Notes under the pieces: model-generated
What the model was told of the DNA's origin: nothing
Database searches by the model: none
Seen by the model: only the letters and a program-made list of their open reading frames with translations
Translations under genes and position numbers: made by a program
Part shown: piece by piece, positions 9,887 through 20,238 of the stretch
Numbering within the stretch: position 1 is the stretch's first letter
Layout of the letters: each line of letters begins with the position of its first letter
NCBI GenBank assembly: GCA_900323505.1
Contig: OOIN01000005.1
Location: forward strand, 1,302,001-1,366,000
DNA from: Ustilago trichophora
Lineage: Eukaryota > Basidiomycota > Ustilaginomycetes > Ustilaginales > Ustilaginaceae
DNA length: 64,000 nt
Reading direction: 5' to 3'

Positions 9887-11638
9887 TCAAGGGAAGTCGG
9901 CGATGATCTCGCTGATCTCAGGCTGAGCCAGACCGCGGTATTGCAGCTGTCTAGCTTGGATCTCCTTAGCCCTGTCGTCAACGGCACGTTTGTCTGCGAA
10001 CGCACCGTTCTCCGCGACCAATCCGTTGTCAAAGAAGGTGAAAGGAGCCTTGCTTGACAAGCTGTCTACACGACCCAAGAGGAACTCGAGATGTCGGTAT
10101 GCGGCACTTGGCTGGTACTGAGGAACCATATGACCAGACAAAGAGATGGTCACAAAGGTCAGTTTTCGCTCTGTGCGAGTCTTACCCATGATTCCGGACG
10201 CTGCCAGTGTCGCTTCTTGGAAATCGTTGTGGAATGGGACGTAAAAATCGTCCGTGATGGGTTGTTGGAAGCCTTGCTGTCCACCCCAGGTCATGTTCTG
10301 AATCGAGAGCAAAGTTCCGTTCATCAGAAGGACCATGTCGAGCATTCCATGTCCGATGACAGTACGCTCGACCCGGTCAATAACGCCGGGCAGGACGGTG
10401 GTAGAACTAAAGTGACCCTTCTCTGCACCTTTATCGAGACCGGTTTTGGTATTGAAGACGTTGCCGGCGGAACATTCGAGCCAGGTGGTGTTGACGGGTG
10501 CGTTGATGGCCTTCTTAACGTCGGTACGGTTAAAGTAGAGCGAGGCGCCAGGAGGCAGATAGTTGCCAGAGCCGGGACCTCCGTTAATGTCCCACAGAAT
10601 GGGGCAGGTGGTGGCCACTTGGTAAATATCGAAGCATGGGTTGACGTCGAAAATGTTGTTGTAGACAAAGTCGAAGATGTCGCACTCGTCTGTGGTCGGG
10701 TGAGGATCGGGGAACTTTCCTTTAGGTGGGAAGGTCAGATGCTCGTTCATGTAGGCCGTGTAACCACACTTTTCGTCCATGTCCTTGATCTGAGCCTTGA
10801 CCGTGTCATTAAAGGGGAAGAGTCCACCCCAGTAATCGACAAAGGCAGCGGTAGGGACCTGCTCGGTGATAGCATCCGAGTTGATGGAAGGGTCGTAAAT
10901 CATAATACCAGTGACGTTGAAGTACTCCTTGTTCTTTTCATCGAGCATGCTGCTGGCGATGTTGGGGACGTACTGTCCAGCATACGATTCACCAGTAAGG
11001 TAAACGGAGCGATTCTGCAAATCAAAAGTGTCGACAAAGTTGCGGAAGAACCCTTTGAACTCCTCGGCAAGCTCTGCCTCGGTGGTAATGTTGGGCTTAC
11101 CCTGCGAGAAGCCTGTACCGACGGGTTGCTCTACCCAGACCATGTTTGTCAAGTTTTGCCAAGTCCAAGGGTTTGGAACGGGTTTGTAAGTTCCATATTG
11201 CCAAATCCATGGACCGTTCTCCTGCGAAAGACCCTCAAGCGACGAACATCCTGGTCCGCCGTTCAACCAAACAGTGATTTCGTTGCTGGCCTTGGGGTTC
11301 TTCGAAGGAAAGTACCAGAAGTAGAGTTTGCGAGTCTCATCAGGGTTCGAGCTGATGGGTAGCAAGCCGGCGTAGGATTCACCGATATCGAAATCGATTT
11401 CGGGAACACCAGTTCCATTGACGGCAAACGGCTTGGTCTTGTCATTCAGATGGATGGTGGTGCCAGTGACGGCAGAATGAGACTGCTTGGTGGCGAGGAG
11501 ACGAGAAGCTCGCTCAGCAGCACGCTGGTGCGCATCGACATAGTCGGATTGGAGCTTGCCAACGTGTTGCAGGCCTCGAGCACAGGTGTCGTACACAGCA
11601 ACTCCTGCGAGAAGGAGAGCGGAGGAGAAAAATTTCAT
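9887..11638 (-). CDS. Secreted serine carboxypeptidase (S10)
   Basis: Serine carboxypeptidase of 583 residues. The chosen start at 11638 gives a normal signal peptide (MKFFSSALLLAGVAV); the open frame extends 46 codons further upstream but would bury it. The NGGPGCSSLEG substrate motif is followed by the triad Ser218 in GESYAGQY, Asp434 in GHGMLDMV and His503 in SGHMVPQYQP. Several N-x-T/S sites suggest secretion and glycosylation. Unlike the CPY-type enzyme at 5009 it lacks the Cys after the catalytic Asp and has no long pro-region, placing it among secreted/cell-wall fungal carboxypeptidases that trim peptides outside the cell. It is a single-exon gene convergent with the SERF gene, stops about 210 bp apart. 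Confidence 0.92.
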   Translation of the reverse strand: MKFFSSALLLAGVAVYDTCARGLQHVGKLQSDYVDAHQRAAERASRLLATKQSHSAVTGTTIHLNDKTKPFAVNGTGVPEIDFDIGESYAGLLPISSNPDETRKLYFWYFPSKNPKASNEITVWLNGGPGCSSLEGLSQENGPWIWQYGTYKPVPNPWTWQNLTNMVWVEQPVGTGFSQGKPNITTEAELAEEFKGFFRNFVDTFDLQNRSVYLTGESYAGQYVPNIASSMLDEKNKEYFNVTGIMIYDPSINSDAITEQVPTAAFVDYWGGLFPFNDTVKAQIKDMDEKCGYTAYMNEHLTFPPKGKFPDPHPTTDECDIFDFVYNNIFDVNPCFDIYQVATTCPILWDINGGPGSGNYLPPGASLYFNRTDVKKAINAPVNTTWLECSAGNVFNTKTGLDKGAEKGHFSSTTVLPGVIDRVERTVIGHGMLDMVLLMNGTLLSIQNMTWGGQQGFQQPITDDFYVPFHNDFQEATLAASGIMGKTRTERKLTFVTISLSGHMVPQYQPSAAYRHLEFLLGRVDSLSSKAPFTFFDNGLVAENGAFADKRAVDDRAKEIQARQLQYRGLAQPEISEIIADFP

Positions 11639-13226
11639 CTTGCGGCGGTCGAGCTTCACGGATCGAAGCTTGTGCCAAAGGGGTGTAAGGGGGAAGGTCG
11701 AAGAGAGGAGAGTTTGTAAGGTCTGGTCTTGCGAAGCATCTATTATATCTATCTTGAGACTGTCGCTTGGTTGCAATGCAATCAGAGTGAAGAATCTTTG
11801 CTGACCGCCATGTCCGACATCAGGGGTTCAAACAAAAAAGCTGAGAAAGGAAAGAAAGAAAACGAGCAACTAGAGGGCATAGCGTGAAGGTGCAAGCGAG
11901 GCAACAATGCAGTGCATAAGTTTTCCGAGCACAGCGCACGACCAGACTTGGTCAGCAGCGGCTTTGAACCAGTGGCAACAACCTTGTTCGATAAGACAAG
12001 CCGAATCGTAGGCAGCGGCGGCGGAGGAGGCCCGGCGGAGGGAAGGATGGAGTGGTTACGGCAGAAGCACAGCAGCATCGCACACAAAGGGAGGCACAAC
12101 AAAAATAGGGTTCATGCTGCATCTATCTACAGTACAGTAGTTACACAGCAAAAGTGGCTGAACAGGAGTAACCTAGTGAAGCGGTACGAGCGGCAACAGG
12201 CCAGAGTGGTGTGCACCCACAGAAACAAAGAGAAAGCTCGGCAAGTGAAAGAAGATGCCGTGTGCATGAATGCTACGTTTTCTTTTTCGACAGGCGGAGT
12301 TATCTTGTCCCCGCCTACACATGTTTTTCTTACTTGTACTCGCGTGCATGTATGCAGATGAAGTTATACTACTGTTCAGTACTGTGGAAACTGGGGTCTC
12401 GACTTGCTTAATCTTGTGACAGGACCGCCTCTAGAAAATGCCTCACGAAGCTCGAAATGGAGCTTCCCATCCATCAAAGGGGGAAAAGGGGCATAGATCG
12501 CTTTCTCGCGAGGCTTGCATTTCGATCCGTGTTGAAGTGCAAATGAGGCAATCGGGTGAAACGCAGCTGTGTATTCCGAAGTCACGCTAACAGCTAGGCG
12601 AGTTCGCGGAGGGATCTGTGCCGGTCAAATGTTATCGAATCCAACCAGAATCGCTCCTTTTGCCCTTGGTTTTCGTTTCTCTTTCGGTGTCAAGTTCTCC
12701 GTCTGCGTTCAAAACTGCCATACTATAGCTGCTCACAATCAGACTCGCCACTCGTCAAGGTCAGGTGTTTCCAGCAGAACAAATCATCCAAGTCATGTGA
12801 CGCGCGAAGCAACTTGATACACTTGCCGTCGATTACCATCATACTCTGGACAATCGGTCGGATCATTCAGTTCCGTTTGCCGCCATGACCCCTTCTGCCA
12901 ACTTAATGGCCGACACACATGCACAATGATCAAGGTGGCAGGGCGAGTGAACACAGTAGTGCGATTGCAGTTCAGGCTCTTGGAGACAGGTATAGATGTC
13001 GGCGCTTTCCATTCCGCATAGCTCGATGCTGTCCCTATCACACACGGTAGAACCCACAATGCTGTCGCTTCTCAAAGACTCCATCTAGCTTTGACGCGCT
13101 AAAAGCATATGCGGCCAGACCGAACATCGTGAGGGTATCATATAGGTGACATTACGTTCCACACATCATCAATGAGTACGAAACTGCTTGGTAAAGAAAT
13201 AGCGCCAATGGCTGCTCTGATGACAA
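11639..13226. other. 1.6 kb intergenic region, no gene recognised
   Basis: Upstream of the secreted carboxypeptidase and downstream of the F-box-like gene. Scattered ORFs of up to 149 codons on both strands overlap each other and lack motifs. A short TACAGTACAGTA repeat sits near 12129. Confidence 0.5.
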
Positions 13227-16200
13227 CTACGATCGAGGCTCGAGCTCCAACTCGGTATCCATAGCCCGTCGAAGGTCCATCTGAATCCCACTGTGATCGG
13301 CATTCAGCTCTTGTGCAGATAATGAGCTGGGCGGTCCTGCCATCTGCTTGCGCTTGGCTGCCTGAGTAATGGCATCGAGGTTGGAGACGGTAGGCTTGAA
13401 GTGGAGCATGCCGCTTTCCCACTCCCACCAGCGTTGCATCTCCTCGAGATTGTCTTCGACATTCTTGCACTTTGCTGTTTCGATGGTGAGCCTCGTGTCG
13501 TAACGCAGTACTGCCGGTGCCTTGCGAGCAAAGATGGCCTGATCGGTCGGATGCATCGTCACGTAGACGGAGCGTAGCTTTCGCTTTCGTGTGACGAGCG
13601 CATACAGACTCGCCTCATGTGCTCCACCAGCTGCTGTGACGTTGCTGCCCAATGAGGAGGAAAGGCCGGAGTCGGTCATCGCCGAACCACTGGCCCCGAA
13701 AGGGTTAGAACGACGTCGCGAGTCTCCGTGTCGTCGACGTCGCTTGTTGTTCTCCAACTCTCGATAGGTTCCCGAGCTCGAGGTAGAAGTACCGAAGCGG
13801 AAGCCAGATCCAGATCCTTCGATGGCTGTAGCCCTAGCGGTGGCTGCTGCTGCAGCGGCTTCTTCTTCGGGCGTGGGGATGTCAAGGATAGCACAAAGAG
13901 TCTCAACCACACCGACGGGATGGCCCTCAACGTGTGGTTGCCAGAGCGACCATCGGAAGTGTCGCAAACTAGGCAGCTGACCACCCAGCCCACCGACGGC
14001 TCTCGCCTCGGAAGGGAAAAGCATACAACCCGAGATATGCAAGGTGCGTAAGGTTGCGAATGCTGGCGATGGGATGAGGACACCTGGCAAGGGCCAAAGG
14101 CTCTGCGAACGGGCATCGTCGGCAATGAATTCGGGGCTGGAAAGGCCATGCATCTTCTGGTGGTAGCTCTGCCTTTCACGGCGTGTAGTCTTGATGGGAT
14201 GACCGAAGAGGAGCGGAGAGCTCCAGTAGGGTGGCGGAGGACCAAGCGAGAGGCTCTTTAGCTTGCCCATATTGCACATGGCCCGGCGGCCACAGATACT
14301 TCGTTCCAATACACCGTCGAGGGCGAGATCCTTGAGTCGAGGTGTGAGCATCATGACGGTGCGCAGGCTCTGCAGGATGGACCCAAGTGTCATCTCGGAG
14401 AGCAGACGATCCTCCTCGTTGCGTCTGCGTTGCTTATCTCTTTGCAAGCTGGCAAATTCGGTGCCGTCGTCAAGACCTTGGTCGGGTTCGTCCAAGAGTC
14501 CAGTGCGGAGAGCTGAATCGAAGCCAAACATTCCACCGCGGGAGCCAAGGATGCTGTTGCCTGCTCCCGCTCTCTCATTGCCGTTTGCAAAGTTGTAATC
14601 GCCACCCCAGAGGTCGGCAGGATCCTCGGGTTTCTGCTGTTCAGGCTCAAGAAACTCGGGCAAGACGAACGAGGAGGAACCGGTAGCGGTGCGACTGCTG
14701 CCGGGCTGATCCGAATGTGCAGCTGATGGCTCTTGGACGATCGACATGTCCATGCGTGTGGCGGATGCCTCCATTTCGGAGTCGTACTCGCTTCCTTCGC
14801 TGTACGAGTCGGCCTCGGATTCAGTGTCGCTGTCCGAGTCGGACAAGCCATCGAGGTCGCCATGACGACTGCCGTTAAAGAGCTCGTCTCGTGTTGGAGG
14901 AGGTGCACCACCTACAAGCAAATGGCTCGCTCCAGACCTCGCAAAGAGGGTGGGATGGGTGAAATGGTTCTTGGTATGCAGCTCTGGGCGTGGACGGAGA
15001 GCACGCCAGTTGCGAAGCCTGGGATCCCTTTGAAAGTCGGCACGCCAGATTCGTCGTGCCACGATGCGTGCTCGCGCTCTTGTCTTTGCTAGGAGCCAGA
15101 CAACCCACCATTCCACCTTCTGGTCTCCGACCTTTGCAATCTCGGACCAGTTCTGGGATCGCCATGCGGGCTTCTTTACACCCATCTCTACGAAGCAGCG
15201 GTCGCGCTCTGCATCGATCTCGTCGAGATCCAGCTCCTCGGAATAGATGGGCTCGTCATTGTCAGTGATGCGCGAAGCGTTGGGCTGAGGTGCATGAGAG
15301 GCATCTGCCCAGTCCAAAGGATCTTGGTCAGTGCCGGGAAATCTCTGCTCTGGCCCTTGAGCTGAAAAGGGCGTCACCATGTCAGTGTCGAGCAGGCTAG
15401 ATGCTGCCTGCGCATGTGCACCAGCTGATCCGGGTCTTGTTGACGGAGAGGTGGAACGAGGAGAGGCAGTGGACGAAGAAGGTGTCGAGGAAGGTGCAGA
15501 AGAGAATCTGCTAGAGGAAGCTGCAAAGGAGAGACGCTTAAGTTCGAGGAAGAAAGCACGCTTTGCGACCTCGCGGAACTGCTTGACCAAATCACGTCCA
15601 TCCCAGAGTCGCAGGACCCATTCATCTACGCCGATCGAGTTCCAGCCACGGTAGTCACGGTCACCAGAGCCTGGAGAATCGATATGGATGCCTCGTGGCG
15701 CTCGAGCAGGGTCAATGGTGCGAATGTTGGCTTGAACATTTTGGGCAGCCCACTGTGCGATTCTCTTTTCGAAAGCAGGAGAGAGGAGATTGTGGGGAGC
15801 AATTCCCTGTGCGAGACACTTGCGCACATCATCGATGGTGGCGAGATCGGTGTTGAGGCTGTATGCGGTCTGACTGCCGCCGAGTCCAAATGTAAGGGCA
15901 TTGGGCGGGATGCCCTCTCCCTGGTAAGTGTGACCGACCCAGAGGTGCTTGACGAGACGACCTAGAGCGGGTCGGTTGGTGAGAGTGCGAGCAAAGAGGG
16001 AGAGACTGATTGGATCCGAGAGACGTGGACCCTTGTAGAGGATGGATGCGATGTAGGGATAGTGCTGTGGTGAGAGGAGAAGGAGCTTGAGGGTGGTGCG
16101 GACGTCGAGATGCGGAGCTGAGGAGCGAGCCTTGAGCCTGTTGGCATCAAAGTCGGATGGCTCACGAAAGTCTTCGGTACGCAGGGGTGGAAGACTGCAT

Positions 16201-16262
16201 GCTAGGTAGAGGATGTGGTCGACAATCTCGTCTGGGAGCTGCACTTTGATCGCCGGCGCCAT
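13227..16262 (-). CDS. F-box-like protein of 1011 residues, function unknown
   Basis: Large single-exon gene. The N-terminus MAPAIKVQLPDEIVDHILYL fits an F-box-like start (LPxEIxxxIL), which would link the protein to an SCF ubiquitin ligase through Skp1. After about 110 residues the protein turns into long low-complexity segments: a Ser/Thr/Pro-rich stretch near 250-290, and an acidic Ser/Asp/Glu stretch near 480-510. Two later patches (LKDLALDGVLE, LRTLHISGCMLF) look like leucine-rich repeat fragments, consistent with F-box/LRR proteins. A charged Arg-rich loop near 850 resembles a nuclear signal. The start is the first ATG of the frame. It could be a plain structural protein; the F-box call rests on a short motif. 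Divergent from nothing close: over 3.9 kb of poor DNA lies upstream. Confidence 0.75.
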   Translation of the reverse strand: MAPAIKVQLPDEIVDHILYLACSLPPLRTEDFREPSDFDANRLKARSSAPHLDVRTTLKLLLLSPQHYPYIASILYKGPRLSDPISLSLFARTLTNRPALGRLVKHLWVGHTYQGEGIPPNALTFGLGGSQTAYSLNTDLATIDDVRKCLAQGIAPHNLLSPAFEKRIAQWAAQNVQANIRTIDPARAPRGIHIDSPGSGDRDYRGWNSIGVDEWVLRLWDGRDLVKQFREVAKRAFFLELKRLSFAASSSRFSSAPSSTPSSSTASPRSTSPSTRPGSAGAHAQAASSLLDTDMVTPFSAQGPEQRFPGTDQDPLDWADASHAPQPNASRITDNDEPIYSEELDLDEIDAERDRCFVEMGVKKPAWRSQNWSEIAKVGDQKVEWWVVWLLAKTRARARIVARRIWRADFQRDPRLRNWRALRPRPELHTKNHFTHPTLFARSGASHLLVGGAPPPTRDELFNGSRHGDLDGLSDSDSDTESEADSYSEGSEYDSEMEASATRMDMSIVQEPSAAHSDQPGSSRTATGSSSFVLPEFLEPEQQKPEDPADLWGGDYNFANGNERAGAGNSILGSRGGMFGFDSALRTGLLDEPDQGLDDGTEFASLQRDKQRRRNEEDRLLSEMTLGSILQSLRTVMMLTPRLKDLALDGVLERSICGRRAMCNMGKLKSLSLGPPPPYWSSPLLFGHPIKTTRRERQSYHQKMHGLSSPEFIADDARSQSLWPLPGVLIPSPAFATLRTLHISGCMLFPSEARAVGGLGGQLPSLRHFRWSLWQPHVEGHPVGVVETLCAILDIPTPEEEAAAAAATARATAIEGSGSGFRFGTSTSSSGTYRELENNKRRRRHGDSRRRSNPFGASGSAMTDSGLSSSLGSNVTAAGGAHEASLYALVTRKRKLRSVYVTMHPTDQAIFARKAPAVLRYDTRLTIETAKCKNVEDNLEEMQRWWEWESGMLHFKPTVSNLDAITQAAKRKQMAGPPSSLSAQELNADHSGIQMDLRRAMDTELELEPRS

Positions 16263-16564
16263 CGCAGGCGAGACCGCTACGATGCAGCTAACGTGTGTGG
16301 ATGCGATGTGCTAGGACGGGGTTGCGCTAGTCTCGAAGGTTCGATAGTGAGTCGACGAGCAGCACAAGGGTGGTGAGGCTGTTGTGACGCTCTGAGAGTA
16401 GTAGCTGGAGGTGCTGGAGGAGGTCGACGGTGGTATGAGTGAATGCGTTGAAAGTCGTCGTCGAACTGCGTTCCGTTGTGATGCAAAGTCTGGACCAAAG
16501 GACTGGCAACGATGATGGGAGAACAAGCGATGGATGTTGGATCTGACGATGAAAGTGACGGTGA

Positions 16565-16585
16565 TGGTGGTGGTGGTGGTGGTGA
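16565..16585. repeat. (GTG)n trinucleotide microsatellite
   Basis: About seven near-perfect GTG/GGT units followed by degenerate GATG units, in the 5' flank of the F-box-like gene. Confidence 0.8.
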
Positions 16586-17934
16586 TGTTGGTGATGAACC
16601 GAGCAGCGTCGCTGAGATGAGGGCGAATCAGGCTTGAGTCGTGGAAGGGTATCACCAGAAAATTAAGGTGGAGCGACAGCTGAGATCGTGATTGTGCAAC
16701 ACACTCACGCCGGCCCGACTCAGACTGAAAAAGCGCCGGAACCATAAATTGAACACGTCAAGTGCTGAGGCAGAATACCAGCCAATCGAAATCAAATTCA
16801 AAGGTTCTGGAGCCTGATCGTCCGACTCTGATTTCCTTTCTGTCTTTGGCTTTCCTTGACGTTAGGTAGTGTAATGAGAATGTGGGGACGATACAGCAAG
16901 GACGATGATACAGCATCAACAGATTGACTGACAGACAACCGCCTCGAATCACGGCGCAAAGTGATCCGAAACGATTCGGTTCATCTTTGGTAGCTCAACA
17001 TGTTTGGAGGGGAGACGATGCAGTTGACCGCTGACCTCTGCAGTTCAAGAATGTCTTGGCCCTTTAAGCGGTTGAGGCGTCGTCTCATTGGATCGTGAAT
17101 AGACCCAATGTCAACGACATCGCCGTCTGCTGCCATCTGATTCGCTCGGCAGCTTCGACGCCCAGAGACGGAATCTAATCTAGTCGAGACGAGACGAGGC
17201 GAGGCGAAGCCAGATAAATTTGCAATTTTCGTGACTCGCGACGCACTCCATGACTCTTGAGACGCTGTCTCGAACGACCTCAGGCTCAGTCAGCCCTCAG
17301 CGCTCTATTGAGCCATCCAGCTGCAACTTTGTACTCGCTTCTGTCGCTCAAGCTGTCCAACGCTTCGCCAAATCCCGTCTCTGAATCGTGACCGTCTTAT
17401 CCGAACCAATCACGCCAACACGGTCAACTCGCTACCCAACAGCTCTGATCATACGCTCACAATCGACAGCCCCATTGCTGCTTGCTTCAGGAAAATAAGC
17501 CTAGCGACGTACCATCGAAGGTGGCAAAAGAACCCAAAGCAAGTAAGTATCTGCTGGAAAAGTGTCTCTCCGCGCAGAGAAACTAATACGGAAAGGGTTT
17601 GGCCGGAGCCACAGGGGCGCCTAATTTACGGAAAGACCTGATCCGTGTCTCTTACTCCGATTTTTTTCTGTATCAATTACAGTACACAGCTGCCTGCCGA
17701 TTTAGTCCATGGTCTAGTCAAAAGCCCTTTGATAGCATCAAAAGACCCTTTTCGGGCTTAGGGCTGCCTGCCTCTCTATCGCTCATTCGCCTGCACCTTT
17801 CTCGTCCCTAATCTATTCATGCGCTATGCGAGCTATCGGCCAAGAACAAGCCAGAAGATACCATCGACCATCGATCATAGGCGAGCGAGCTAACTCAAGC
17901 GTCCCCACAATGCTTGTTGCTGCTCTCATCTTGA

Positions 17935-18534
17935 TCAAGCGCAGGGGTTGGCGTGTGGGAAAGAAGCGGATCGTCTTCGGAATCCGGGTTTGCCTCTGCT
18001 CGAACCTCTGCCTCTTTTCATCGGCTGTGGTACTTCCGTTCTGTCGTCTGCAAGATTCTTTCTCTTGTGTATACATCCAAAAGGACAAAAGGCTTGGCAT
18101 TCACACCAACAGGTGCCAGCTGTAGTTAGATTCCACTGCCAGAGGTGAGGCTTGGAATCTTGGGCAAGCCGACTAAGCTGGTCCTCTTGCCAATGAGTGG
18201 CAAATTCAATCCAGCCAACCCAATTGGACGCCCATCCGCCACTTCCTCCGCCGTCTGATTGCGAATCGTCCTTTTCGCCGCTTGCCGTTCCTGCGCGTGT
18301 CTGTGCCTGATTTGCACGAGCGGACTTGGATTTCTCTTCACTCGCAATTTGACTCAGAAACAGCTTGCCGGTGGACAACAATCTACGAATCACAGATCGA
18401 GTTAGGTTCATCACAGCAAGCAACTCACTTACAGACTGAACACAACCACATGCAAACGAACGGCTCAGCATCTTCACGGCCTTGTCAGCTTTATATTTTG
18501 CTCCCTTGTTAGGTCTGACCGCGTAAATACTCAC
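17935..18534 (-). CDS. Doubtful ORF of 199 codons
   Basis: Open frame beginning MSIYAVRPNKGAKYKADKAV. The middle is rich in Lys, Ser, Ala and Gly and ends in a Trp-containing stretch (WVGWIEFATHWQED). It is not recognised. A 50-bp GTAAGT..CTAAC..GTAG segment inside (about 18379-18428) looks like an intron but removing it would break the frame, so the gene model is uncertain. It may be part of a spliced gene, or chance. The neighbourhood contains decayed sequence. Confidence 0.2.
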   Translation of the reverse strand: MSIYAVRPNKGAKYKADKAVKMLSRSFACGCVQSVSELLAVMNLTRSVIRRLLSTGKLFLSQIASEEKSKSARANQAQTRAGTASGEKDDSQSDGGGSGGWASNWVGWIEFATHWQEDQLSRLAQDSKPHLWQWNLTTAGTCWCECQAFCPFGCIHKRKNLADDRTEVPQPMKRGRGSSRGKPGFRRRSASFPHANPCA

Positions 18535-18628
18535 TTGGGTGGTCTCGATTCAGTCTTGATTTGTCGCCTAACCAAGCGCCCTTGTTTGGGTTCGAAGCCA
18601 CAAACCGCCACCAGGTCCCGTGCGTCTC

Positions 18629-18647
18629 TACAGTACAGTACAGTACA
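18629..18647. repeat. (TACAG)n short tandem array
   Basis: Three TACAG units plus TACA, another member of the pentamer arrays, about 140 bp downstream of the zinc-knuckle relic. Confidence 0.85.
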
Positions 18648-18788
18648 CGCTAGCGAAATTGGGCTGGTAAAATTCCTTGCACCGATTCAATGCCACCCTC
18701 TTCCTACTGCAGCCGGTTTCAGCTCACGCGCTCCCCCGATCCGATTCTGCACTAATCGACTCGAGTGCCTCCGCCATATCTACTGTAC

Positions 18789-19142
18789 TCATAAGAGTAG
18801 TTGCCCGCCTTGCCCTTCGCGACGCTTTGAACACTCGGCAGCAATGTGACCCAGCTCATCGCATCCCGAGCATCTCTTCTGCGTGCATTCGTCGAACGTA
18901 TGAATGCCGATCACATCGGATATGCAACGGGTGCACCGACGTCCTCGTCCCTGAAACCTGGGGATGAATTCCTTGCCGTACTCGTCTTATATATAACCCG
19001 GCAAGTAGTCCGCTCCGCGGCCCAGCTTGTACTTCACCAAGACAAGAACAGTGCCTGAGAATGAGACATTCTCTTCGATCTTGATGCTGTTCTACCATTT
19101 GAGGCCTTGGTACATCCCCCATAGGTTGAGTAACAAAGAGTT
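18789..19142 (-). pseudogene. Decayed zinc-knuckle (CCHC) gene, Gag- or CNBP-like
   Basis: One reading frame gives a coherent protein interrupted by two stops: TAG at 19094-19092 and TAA at 18989-18987, ending in TGA at 18791-18789. After the second stop come DEYGKEFIPRFQGRGRR and then CTRC..H..C and CSGCDELGHIAAEC. The last is a perfect C-x2-C-x4-H-x4-C zinc knuckle, and the first resembles one with a longer loop (C-x2-C-x7-H-x4-C). Arg/Gly-rich DNA-like flanks before the knuckles and a basic tail after them are as in retroelement Gag or nucleic-acid-binding knuckle proteins. No intron was found that would remove the stops cleanly. No reverse transcriptase or integrase was seen nearby. The stops are isolated in otherwise sensible protein, which points to decay. 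Confidence 0.55.
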
Positions 19143-19307
19143 GTCAGAACCATTTCGCATGCGAGACAGCGGTCTGGTTACGGACAGCTTGCCCGTTGCA
19201 GGAAGAGTCCGGCTTTTCGTTTGCTATACAGAAAAGGTTGGCAAAGAGATCAGCCTGCTTGTCTGTCTTGTTTAAGAGAAGAAGGATGGGATTTCCCGCA
19301 CGCCACC

Positions 19308-19400
19308 TGTTCCACTGGGTACGAAGCAATGCAAAACAGAGACAGCTCCCGTTGCAGTGGTACTTGGGGCCGCTGTTGGCGTGGGGCGTGTGACTTTGCA
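19308..19400. repeat. Diverged repeat copy A
   Basis: By eye this segment aligns with 20810-20925, sharing blocks such as CCACTGGGT, ATGCAAAA, GGAGAC/AGAGAC and GTGGGGCGTGTGA. Differences in the central block fall partly at third codon positions of the plus-strand frame reading GYEAMQN here and GFQAMQN in copy B. Confidence 0.6.
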
Positions 19401-19731
19401 ATACACCAAGATGCACATGATGCGGTTGACTTGGGCCGTCGCTATGCTTCAGAAGCCATCATGATTATGGTGGACATACGGAAGTGACTATATGAATAAG
19501 CACGGAACTGCACTTTCCCACTCGTCCCACTCACTTCTCGAGACCACCATCTCTTCTTTGCTTGTTGACCTTGGACAGGCTTGTTTTGCCTGACTTGTCA
19601 TACATAAGTGCTACCCACTCAAGTATGGTCATCCGGCCTCCCTGCAGCAGGCTGTGAGCCTCAAACATCCGCAATTTGTGTACCTCTCTTCAGCTCACAA
19701 TGCACAGCCTTGCTGTACTCAGTCTCGCATG

Positions 19732-19747
19732 TTTTTTTTTTTTTTTT
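19732..19747. repeat. Homopolymer T16
   Basis: Uninterrupted T run in otherwise featureless DNA downstream of the first cysteine-rich peptide gene. The surrounding 19400-20238 holds no recognised gene. Confidence 0.85.
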
Positions 19748-20238
19748 CCAAAATGGCCCGTCTGCTGGCGAGAATCTCACGGCTTCTCTTGCAGAAGGCC
19801 AGCGACCTAAAAAGCGGTGGGCCGTTCCAGCCACGCTAAGTTGGCAAGTTGCGGGTTGCTACACGCTGTAAGCACGCATCTGGTTTGCTCCTCCAGTTTT
19901 GGACAGAATATCCTGCTGAATCGACAAGATCGAAACAATCCAAAGACAGTAGCCACACAAAGAGAACTCAATGTAACTGCAGCCAACCAAGTCGATTGCA
20001 ATAGAGAGTAAACATAAAGGAAGACGGTGAAGAGGGTGCAGGATCTGCCGCGTCTCAAGCAATGCATGAGAACGGTAAGTACTGTACGGGTTATGGCGAT
20101 GGCTTCAATCATAACCATCGTCAAGTTGAATGACAGAGAAGTCGATGTAATCAGTTTGATGTTGCCAGGAGGGCCAGAGCTTCTTATCGATTTGCGCTTT
20201 GACGCCAATGGCAAGGATTGACACGATCAATGCGCAAT

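Larger units (their letters stand above)
16263..18788. other. Long gene-poor region
   Basis: Upstream of the F-box-like gene. It holds a (GTG)n microsatellite near 16565-16585, a GACGAGACGAGGCGAGGCGA imperfect repeat near 17187-17207, and a CT-rich leader-like stretch at 17240-17540 ending in a consensus-like AAGTAAGTATC donor at about 17540 with a pyrimidine tract plus TTACAG acceptor near 17681. That pairing suggests an unannotated spliced transcript on the plus strand, but no convincing coding frame follows. One minus-strand ORF is listed separately. Confidence 0.4.

Noticed and set aside
10091..11362. 423-codon plus-strand ORF opposite the second carboxypeptidase
   Set aside because: Shadow of the S10 gene on the minus strand; no domain of its own.
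18570..18605. GGGTTCGAAGCC resembling a tRNA B-box
   Set aside because: No A-box or cloverleaf could be built from the flanking sequence.
19807..20214. 135-codon minus-strand ORF with hydrophobic stretches
   Set aside because: No signal peptide, no family pattern, and it lies in decayed gene-poor DNA.
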